DNA from: Clostridiales bacterium
GTDB taxonomy: Bacteria; Bacillota; Clostridia; Christensenellales; Aristaeellaceae
Direction of reading: 5' to 3'
Assembly (NCBI GenBank): GCA_022787165.1
Contig: JALFVL010000018.1
Span: 49,566 to 113,565 of the forward strand
DNA: 64,000 bases
A program made the position numbers and the translations under genes. The notes under the pieces are model-generated. The model did not search any database and was not told the DNA's origin. It worked only from the letters and a program-made list of their open reading frames with translations. Of the stretch, positions 58,499 to 64,000 are shown one piece after another. Each line of letters begins with the position of its first letter. The first letter of the stretch is position 1.

Positions 58499-59476
58499 AT
58501 GTGTACGGCAGCGACGTATAAGACGAAGGATTTTTACTTTGGCAGGACGCTCGATTATGAGTTTTCCTATGGCGACGAGGTGACGGTGACGCCGCGGAAT
58601 TATCCGTTTGACTTCCGCGCGATGGGCCCGATGAAGCGGCATTACGCGATGATCGGCATGGCCTATGTCGCGGGCGGCGTGCCGCTGTACTACGACGCGA
58701 TGAACGAGAAGGGGCTGGGCATGGCCGGGCTCAACTTCGTGGGCAACGCGCATTACGAGAAGCGCGCGGAGGGGAAGGACAACGTCGCGCAGTTCGAGTT
58801 CATTCCCTGGGTGCTGGGGCAGTGCGCCTCGGTCGCCGAGGCGCGGACGCTGCTTGCGCGCATCAACCTGATCGACGAGCCCTTCAGCGAGCAGCTGCCG
58901 CTGGCGCAGCTGCACTGGCTCATCGCCGACAGGGACGAAGCGATCACGGTGGAGGCCGTTCGCGAGGGCATCAAAATCTACGACAACCCCGTCGGCGTCA
59001 TGACGAACAACCCGCCGTTTGACCAGCAGATGTTTGCGCTGAACAACTACATGCATCTCTCGCCCCGCCAGCCGGAGAACTGCTTCGCGCCGGAGGTGCC
59101 GCTGCATACCTACAGCCGCGGCATGGGCGCGCTCGGCCTGCCGGGCGATCTCTCCTCGCAGTCGCGCTTCGTGCGCGTGGCGTTCACGAAGATGCACGCC
59201 GTCTCCGGCGATTCGGAAAAGGAGAGCGTCAGCCAGTTCTTCCACATTCTCGGCTCGGTCGATCAGCAGCGCGGCTGCTGCGACGTCGGCGAGGGCAAAT
59301 ACGAGATCACGCTCTACACCTCTTGCTGCAACGCGCAGAAGGGCATCTACTACTACACGACCTACGAGAACCACCAGATCACGGCGGTCGACATGCACAG
59401 GGAGAATCTCGATGGCAGCGAGCTGGCGCGCTATCCGCTGATTACGGGCGAGCAGATCCGCTGGCAGAATGGCTGA
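58499..59476 (+). CDS. cbh: choloylglycine hydrolase family enzyme (bile salt hydrolase / penicillin V acylase-like)
   Basis: ATG 58499 behind GGGGAGG gives 325 residues, the normal size; the open frame upstream is noncoding. The nucleophile is Cys2 in MCTAATYKTKDFYFGRTLDYE, which also holds the catalytic Arg and Asp. AGLNFVGNAHY, VGVMTNNPPFDQQ and LPGDLSSQSRFVRVAF supply the remaining Ntn active-site Asn and Arg. GLNF and TNNP-F fit bile salt hydrolases better than penicillin V acylases, but the two cannot be parted safely by eye. If a bile salt hydrolase, it deconjugates taurine or glycine bile acids, which would fit a gut habitat. Confidence 0.88.
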   Translation: MCTAATYKTKDFYFGRTLDYEFSYGDEVTVTPRNYPFDFRAMGPMKRHYAMIGMAYVAGGVPLYYDAMNEKGLGMAGLNFVGNAHYEKRAEGKDNVAQFEFIPWVLGQCASVAEARTLLARINLIDEPFSEQLPLAQLHWLIADRDEAITVEAVREGIKIYDNPVGVMTNNPPFDQQMFALNNYMHLSPRQPENCFAPEVPLHTYSRGMGALGLPGDLSSQSRFVRVAFTKMHAVSGDSEKESVSQFFHILGSVDQQRGCCDVGEGKYEITLYTSCCNAQKGIYYYTTYENHQITAVDMHRENLDGSELARYPLITGEQIRWQNG

Positions 59477-59490
59477 GTGAGCAAGGCATC

Positions 59491-59577
59491 ATGGGGCTGC
59501 CGCCCTAGAACCCGCTTGGGGCGCTGCCCCAAACCCCGCAAGGGATTTCATCCCTTGGCCCTTCTTGCTTCGCGCTG
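59491..59577 (-). repeat. dispersed intergenic repeat, copy C (inverted)
   Basis: On the minus strand it reads CAGCGCGAAGCAAGAAGGG, then GGGATGAAATCCC, GCGGGGTTTGGGGC and GCCCCAAGCGGG, matching copies A and B. It lies downstream of the choloylglycine-hydrolase-family gene. The rest of 59477-59667 shows only a small AAGCCCCTTCGC/GCGAAGGGGCTT hairpin, a likely terminator, at about 59610-59638. Confidence 0.7.
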
Positions 59578-59667
59578 TTAGAACCCATTTTGACGCAGAA
59601 TCGTATAGACAAGCCCCTTCGCGCTGGCGAAGGGGCTTTGCGTATACAGAGAAAATCGCGCAGGACA

Positions 59668-60747
59668 TCACAGCATGTGTACGCATCCCTCTTTGAAGGA
59701 GAGATAGGCCGTGTCGCCGACCTGATAGACCTTGCGGCCGACGGGGCAATAGTCCGCAAGCTTGACGAGCGTGTCATCGACCATGACGTGGTAGTTCTGA
59801 TACGCGCCCATGAAGCAGGAGAGCACGACCTTGCAGGGCAGGGCGCCCGTGTCGGCGAGGATGCCCGCCTCCGGACGCAGGACGATCTTGCAGGTCTTGC
59901 CGATGGGGAAGCCGTCCGGATTCTCGACGCGGACGGGATGGCCCGCGATGTTCAGCATGCACATGCCCCCGTCGGTTGAGACGATGTCGCCCGTGAGGAA
60001 GTTGACCTCGCCGATGAAGTCCGCGACGAACTCGCTGCTGGGATGGTAGTAGATGGCTTCCGGCGTGCCCATCTGCGCGATGACGCCCTTGTTCATGATG
60101 ATGATGTTGTCGGAGATCGCCATCGCCTCCGCCTGGTCGTGTGTGACGTAGACGGCGGTGATGCCCAGCGTCTGCTGGATGCGGCGGATCTCCGTGCGCA
60201 TGGAGACGCGCAGCTTGGCATCGAGGTTGGAGAGCGGCTCGTCAAAGAGCAGCACGCTCGGCTCCACGACCATCGCGCGGGCGAGCGCGACGCGCTGCTG
60301 CTGGCCGCCGGAGAGCTGGTTGGTCATGCGCTGCTCCATGCCGGTCAGCTCGACGAGATCGAGGATGCGCGCGATGCGCTCCTGCATCTCCGCCTTGGGC
60401 ACCTTGCGCAGGCGCAGGCCGTAGGCGACGTTGTCGTAGACATTGTAATGCGGGAAGAGCGCATAGCTCTGGAAGACCATCGCCGTGTCGCGCTTGTTGG
60501 GCGTCAGGGCGTTGATCGGCTCGTCGCCCAGGTAGATTTCGCCCTCGTCCGGGGTTTCAAAGCCCGCGATCATGCGCAGCGTCGTCGTCTTGCCGCAGCC
60601 GGAGGGGCCAAGCAGCGTCACAAAGCTGCCCGGCTCGATGTCAAGCGACACGTCATGCACGGCATAAAACCGCTTGCCCGTCTTGGGATCGTTGTAGATC
60701 TTGGAGATATGGTCAAGGCGAACGCCCTTCTTTTCCTTGGTGGCCAT
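59668..60747 (-). CDS. ABC transporter ATP-binding protein (PotA/FbpC type)
   Basis: The 359-residue ATPase has Walker A LLGPSGCGKTTTLRM, Q-loop VFQSYALFPH, signature LSGGQQQRVALARAM, Walker B VLLFDEPLSNLDAKLR and switch TAVYVTHDQAEAM. A C-terminal TOBE-type domain (about 250-359) follows. It powers import by the fused permease whose stop codon is one base before its start region. Sequence places it with iron(III), polyamine, sulfate or 2-aminoethylphosphonate importers; the substrate is set by the binding protein. Confidence 0.93.
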   Translation of the reverse strand: MATKEKKGVRLDHISKIYNDPKTGKRFYAVHDVSLDIEPGSFVTLLGPSGCGKTTTLRMIAGFETPDEGEIYLGDEPINALTPNKRDTAMVFQSYALFPHYNVYDNVAYGLRLRKVPKAEMQERIARILDLVELTGMEQRMTNQLSGGQQQRVALARAMVVEPSVLLFDEPLSNLDAKLRVSMRTEIRRIQQTLGITAVYVTHDQAEAMAISDNIIIMNKGVIAQMGTPEAIYYHPSSEFVADFIGEVNFLTGDIVSTDGGMCMLNIAGHPVRVENPDGFPIGKTCKIVLRPEAGILADTGALPCKVVLSCFMGAYQNYHVMVDDTLVKLADYCPVGRKVYQVGDTAYLSFKEGCVHML

Positions 60748-60748
60748 G

Positions 60749-62698
60749 TCAGCCCTCCTCCTTTACTCGCATCTGTTTGCTGGTTCCGAAGTGCCTGATG
60801 CAGAAGTTCATCACGACGATGGCCGCGTAGACGATGGCGATGAGAATGGTCGCGTAGGCGCAGGCGACGCCGTAGGCGCCCTTCTCGGCGAACTCGTTGA
60901 TGCGGCAGGTGATGAGCAGATAGCGCGGCGTCACCAGCAGGATGACCGCGCTGATGGCCGTGATGGAGCGGACGAACGTCGTGACCAGGCCGCTGAAGAA
61001 GGAATCCTTGATCAGCGGGAGCGTGACCGTCATGAAGACGCGGCCGCTGCCGGCGCCCAGGTCGTAGGCCGATTCCTCGATGGATTTGTCGATCTGCCGC
61101 AGGGCGGAGATGCCGCTGCGCGTGCCGACCGGCAGCGAGCGCACGACGAACACGATCACCAGGATGATGCCCGTGCCGTAGATGCCCTGCAGGAAGCCCG
61201 TGCGGAAGACGCCGCCCGCGAAGCCGCGGATGAAGCCGACGCCCAGCACCGTGCCGGGAACGGCCATGGCGAGCATCGAGACGAACTCGATGAAGCCCTT
61301 CGCGCGGAACTTCTTCTTGACGACCAGATAGGAAATGATCATCGAGAGCAGCGCGGTGATGGGCGAGGCGATCAGCGAGAGGACGAAGGAATCCTTGAAG
61401 GCCTTGAAGCCGTCGTCGCGGAAGAGCTGCTCAAACCACTTGAGCGAGAGGCTGTAATCGCGGCCCCAGAGCTTGAAGAGCGCGCCGAAGGGAATCGCGA
61501 TGTACATCAGAATGACGAACGCGGAAAGCACGGAGCAGAGCGTCACCAGCGGCACGCGCACGCTCCTGTCCTCGATGAGGGCGCGGGCGCGGCTGGCCTT
61601 GCCGGTCAGCGTCGCGGCGGTCTTCTTCTCGAGGTAGTACTTCTGAATCAGGAAGAGGAGCAGCGTGATGCACAGCAGCACGACGGCCATCGCCGCGGCG
61701 CCGTTGGTATCGTAACTGCCGCCCGTGATGCGCAGATAGATGGTGGTCGCCAGCGTGTCATAGCTGCCGCCGATCATCATGGGGTTGGCGAAGTCGGCGA
61801 CGGACTCGATGAAGGTGACGAGGAAGGCGTTGCCCAGGCCCGGCAGCATCAGCGGCAGGGTCACGGTGGTGAAGACCTTCATGCGGCCCGCGCCCATGTT
61901 GCGCGCGGCCTCCTCCATGGAGGGATCGATGTTCTTGAGCAGGCCCTTGAGCATCATGTAGCAGACCGGGAAGAAGGTCAGCACCTGCACGATGGCGATG
62001 CCGCCCAAGCCGTAGACGTTGCTGTCGTAGATGCCCAGCAGCTTGCGGGTGATCAGGCCGCCGCGGCCAAAGAGCAGGATCATCGACAGCGAGAGCACGA
62101 ACGGCGGGGAGACGACCGGCAGCATCGACACGACGTCAAACATCTTCTTGGTCACGCGCGAGCGCACGCGAACGTAGCAGTCGACATACGCGAAGAGCAG
62201 GCCGATGATCACGGAGCCAAAGCCCGTAATCGCGCCCAGCACGAGCGTGTTGCGGAAGGCGGCTGTGAAGGTGTAATCGGCGAAGATGCGCGGGAAGGCT
62301 GCCAGAGTCAGCGCGTTGCGCTGCACCTTGACATAGGTGGATGCGGGATCGACCGCCTCGCCCTCCTTGAGCGCGCGCTCGTTTTTGGCGAACAGGCAGC
62401 CGACCTGCGAATCGAGGCTGTCAAGCGCGACGACGGTCTTCTTGTTCTTGCTGCTCAGGACGGTGACGGACGCGCCATCCTTGCTGTAGGGCGCGTCGGC
62501 TTCGCCGCTGAGCACCGTCTCAAGCGGCACGAGCTCCGTCCCCTGCACATAAACGCTGTCCAGCAGGAGCATGGCCAGCGGGTAGAGGATGAAGAGCATG
62601 AGCAGGACGACCAGCAGCAGGATCGTAAAGACCATCAGCGGATCGGCGAAGAACTTTTTGCGCTCCAGCGCTGCGCTTTGATGGGTTTTCATGGGCAT
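60749..62698 (-). CDS. ABC transporter permease, two fused membrane domains (FbpB/PhnU-V type)
   Basis: The 649-residue protein holds two complete permease domains. The EAA-type loops are EEAARNMGAGRMKVFTTVTLP (in the first half, about residue 280) and EESAYDLGAGSGRVFMTVTLP (in the second, about residue 563). After the first membrane segment an insert of about 90 residues (VQGTELVPLETVLSGEAD...) probably lies outside the membrane, which is unusual. About 12 membrane segments are visible. It pairs with the ATPase downstream and the lipoprotein upstream. The gap to the binding-protein gene holds a partial terminator. Confidence 0.92.
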   Translation of the reverse strand: MPMKTHQSAALERKKFFADPLMVFTILLLVVLLMLFILYPLAMLLLDSVYVQGTELVPLETVLSGEADAPYSKDGASVTVLSSKNKKTVVALDSLDSQVGCLFAKNERALKEGEAVDPASTYVKVQRNALTLAAFPRIFADYTFTAAFRNTLVLGAITGFGSVIIGLLFAYVDCYVRVRSRVTKKMFDVVSMLPVVSPPFVLSLSMILLFGRGGLITRKLLGIYDSNVYGLGGIAIVQVLTFFPVCYMMLKGLLKNIDPSMEEAARNMGAGRMKVFTTVTLPLMLPGLGNAFLVTFIESVADFANPMMIGGSYDTLATTIYLRITGGSYDTNGAAAMAVVLLCITLLLFLIQKYYLEKKTAATLTGKASRARALIEDRSVRVPLVTLCSVLSAFVILMYIAIPFGALFKLWGRDYSLSLKWFEQLFRDDGFKAFKDSFVLSLIASPITALLSMIISYLVVKKKFRAKGFIEFVSMLAMAVPGTVLGVGFIRGFAGGVFRTGFLQGIYGTGIILVIVFVVRSLPVGTRSGISALRQIDKSIEESAYDLGAGSGRVFMTVTLPLIKDSFFSGLVTTFVRSITAISAVILLVTPRYLLITCRINEFAEKGAYGVACAYATILIAIVYAAIVVMNFCIRHFGTSKQMRVKEEG

Positions 62699-62715
62699 GC
62701 ACCCCTTTGTTGATC

Positions 62716-62746
62716 AAAAGGGGATGAGGTTTGGCCCCATCCCCTT
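62716..62746 (-). terminator. stem-loop between binding-protein and permease genes
   Basis: On the minus strand AAGGGGATG and CATCCCCTT are perfect 9-base arms followed by TT. A leaky terminator here would favour the binding protein, as in many ABC operons. Confidence 0.75.
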
Positions 62747-62791
62747 GGAGTTGATGCGTCTGTTTTTTGCGAGGAAGACCGGCGAAGCCTG

Positions 62792-63904
62792 TTATTCAGT
62801 CTTGAAGCGGCTGTCGGCGGCGTCGCCCAGCGCGTTGAAGAAGTCGGCGACATACTGGGTCGTGTTGTTCTTGGCATCCTCGAAGTCATAGTCGATGACG
62901 TTGTTCGGGTCGAGGCCAAACGGCTCGACGGCCGCGGGCTGCTGGGCGGAGTTGATGACGAGGAACTGATAGCTCTCGGCATCGTCGGCCAGCTCGACGC
63001 ACTCCGGAGAGAGCGCATACTCGATCCACAGCTTCGCGGCATTCTCGTGGGCGCAGCCCTCGAAGATCGCGGTCGCGCCGATCTCAAAGCTCGTGCCCTC
63101 GGACGGGATGATCAGGGCGATGTTGTCATAGCCGGAGAGGATCTGCGCGATGCCGTCGTGCAGGAAGCCGATGCCGATGACGCACTCGCCGGTGCCCACA
63201 TTCTTGGAGGGGCCGGAGCCGGACTTGGTGTAAACCTGCACGTTCTTGTCCAGATCCACCAGGTACTGGATGCCCTCGTCATGGCCGTACTTCTGAATCA
63301 TGGTGTTGATGACCAGCTTGGCGGTGCCGGCGGTGTTATAGTTGGACAGCCAGATGAGGCCCTGGTAGTCGGGGTTGGTGAGATCGGCCCAGTCCTGGGG
63401 AATCTCCAGGTTCAGGCGGTTCAGCTCATCCACATTGACCATGAAGCCCAGAATGCCCTTGTAAATGCCGTACCAATAGCCGTCGGCGTCCCGGTAGGCG
63501 TCGCCCAGCAGGTGGCTGGCGTTCTCCGCCTCATAGGCCTCCAGCAGGCCCTCGGCGGCGCAGACGTTGTAGGGATCGGTGGTGCCGCCGAACCAGACGT
63601 CGGCGGAGGGCTTGCCGTTCTCCTCCTCGATCTTGCTCTGAACCTCGCCGGTGGACAGGCGCTGATACTGCACCTCAATGCCGTACAGCTCCTGGAACTT
63701 CTCACAGGCGGCGGCCAGATACTCCTCCTCGCAGGAGCCGTAGACCACCAGCTTGCCCTCCGCTTTCGCGGCGGCAACCAGATCATCGGCGCCCTGGGCA
63801 TCCCCGTTCCCCTGGGTGTCCTTGGTGGTGCCACCGCCGCCGCAGCCGGCCAGCAGGCCAACGACCATCAGCAAAGACAAGAGAATTGCCATAGTCTTTT
63901 TCAT
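62792..63904 (-). CDS. ABC transporter substrate-binding lipoprotein (FbpA/PhnS-like)
   Basis: ATG 63904 has GGAGGA 7 bases ahead. The 370-residue protein has a lipoprotein signal (MKKTMAILLSLLMVVG, then LLAGC with the lipid-anchored Cys). The mature part is a type 2 binding fold: LVVYGSCEEEYL, ADVWFGGTTDPYNVCA, GYWYGIYKGILGFMVN, WADLTNPDYQGLIWLS and GIGFLHDG. The tandem tyrosines that hold iron in FbpA are not seen, so a substrate other than iron, such as a phosphonate, is plausible. Its promoter region carries three boxes like Gram-positive PhoP sites. Confidence 0.9.
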   Translation of the reverse strand: MKKTMAILLSLLMVVGLLAGCGGGGTTKDTQGNGDAQGADDLVAAAKAEGKLVVYGSCEEEYLAAACEKFQELYGIEVQYQRLSTGEVQSKIEEENGKPSADVWFGGTTDPYNVCAAEGLLEAYEAENASHLLGDAYRDADGYWYGIYKGILGFMVNVDELNRLNLEIPQDWADLTNPDYQGLIWLSNYNTAGTAKLVINTMIQKYGHDEGIQYLVDLDKNVQVYTKSGSGPSKNVGTGECVIGIGFLHDGIAQILSGYDNIALIIPSEGTSFEIGATAIFEGCAHENAAKLWIEYALSPECVELADDAESYQFLVINSAQQPAAVEPFGLDPNNVIDYDFEDAKNNTTQYVADFFNALGDAADSRFKTE

Positions 63905-63928
63905 GTTACTTTCCTCCATAGCTTAAAT

Positions 63929-63956
63929 TTTACAGAAACTTTACAGTTTCTTTACA
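63929..63956. promoter_or_regulatory. three TTTACA boxes at exact 11-bp spacing (PhoP-box-like)
   Basis: TTTACA at 63929, 63940 and 63951 on the plus strand, separated by GAAAC and GTTTC. The Bacillus PhoP consensus is TT(A/T/C)ACA repeated with about 5 bases between. The boxes lie just downstream of the -10 box of the operon. Confidence 0.6.
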
Positions 63957-63964
63957 ATGAGCTA

Positions 63965-63993
63965 ATTATATAACTTTGACAAGCTCCTGTCAA
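63965..63993 (-). promoter_or_regulatory. consensus promoter of the binding-protein ABC operon
   Basis: On the minus strand TTGACA (63988-63993) and TATAAT (63965-63970) are perfect and 17 bases apart. Confidence 0.88.
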
Positions 63994-64000
63994 TCTCTAA

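Overview
The window looks like part of the chromosome of a GC-rich, fermentative Firmicute of the class Clostridia, most plausibly a gut or rumen pectin degrader. The support is: strong AGGAGG-type ribosome binding sites, consensus TTGACA/TATAAT promoters, a class B sortase, clostridial-style isomerase pathways for plant sugars, a bile-salt-hydrolase-like enzyme, and a Tn4451-like mobile element. A placement near Christensenellales or Oscillospirales is only a guess from GC content and gene style.

Region by region. (1) 1-7.9 kb, plus strand: a rhamnogalacturonan operon with a partial SGNH acetylesterase carrying an SLH-like tail, GH51 arabinofuranosidase, a small DUF6171-type protein, a GH28 pectinase, then rhaB-rhaA-rhaD-rhaM. 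It takes pectin side chains and backbone to L-rhamnose and on to DHAP and lactaldehyde. (2) 7.9-11.1 kb, minus strand: a decayed branched-chain amino-acid ABC operon. livK has an amber stop, the permease is an in-frame LivH::LivM chimera, the ATPase is an in-frame LivG::LivF chimera, and a peptidase M20 tail lies beyond. (3) 11.5-16 kb, minus strand: araA, ribulokinase-like, araD and an SGNH esterase, from one promoter. (4) 16.2-17.9 kb: an integrase remnant beside tRNA-Arg(CCT), then a phosphofructokinase. (5) 18.2-24.4 kb, plus strand: the galacturonate operon uxaB-uxaA-uxaC-kdgF-like-KDPG aldolase. No KDG kinase is seen in the window. (6) 24.4-28.1 kb: kdpE with only the tail of its kinase, and a Trk potassium uptake operon whose upstream region seems to have been deleted together with the kinase 5' part. 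(7) about 28.2-49.1 kb: a Tn4451-like integrative mobilizable element with a large serine recombinase, RhuM, TnpV, primase/helicase, Mob relaxase, oriT candidate and ParM/ParR. It carries a defence island: a HEPN protein, a GmrSD-like DUF262/DUF1524 enzyme, and a type I restriction system with an embedded DUF2971 gene. (8) 49.2-64 kb: rlmD, a second phosphofructokinase, tRNA-Ala(GGC) followed by a 163-bp structured tandem repeat and small phage-like remnants, sortase B, a PTS-IIC-type permease, a C69 dipeptidase, Hsp20, a choloylglycine-hydrolase-family enzyme, and a binding-protein ABC transporter whose promoter region has three TTTACA boxes at exact 11-bp spacing.

How it fits together: regions 1, 3 and 5 cover the three main sugars of rhamnogalacturonan and homogalacturonan (rhamnose, arabinose, galacturonate). 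Each is fed to glycolysis through isomerase, kinase and aldolase or epimerase steps, with two phosphofructokinases of different active-site type nearby. The mobile element is marked by a lower-GC defence segment and sits between an intact trkH terminator and an intact rlmD terminator, so no host gene appears broken by it. Several clean in-frame or abrupt deletions (liv operon, kdpD, integrase) suggest ongoing deletion. Because all are abrupt, an assembly artefact should be excluded first.
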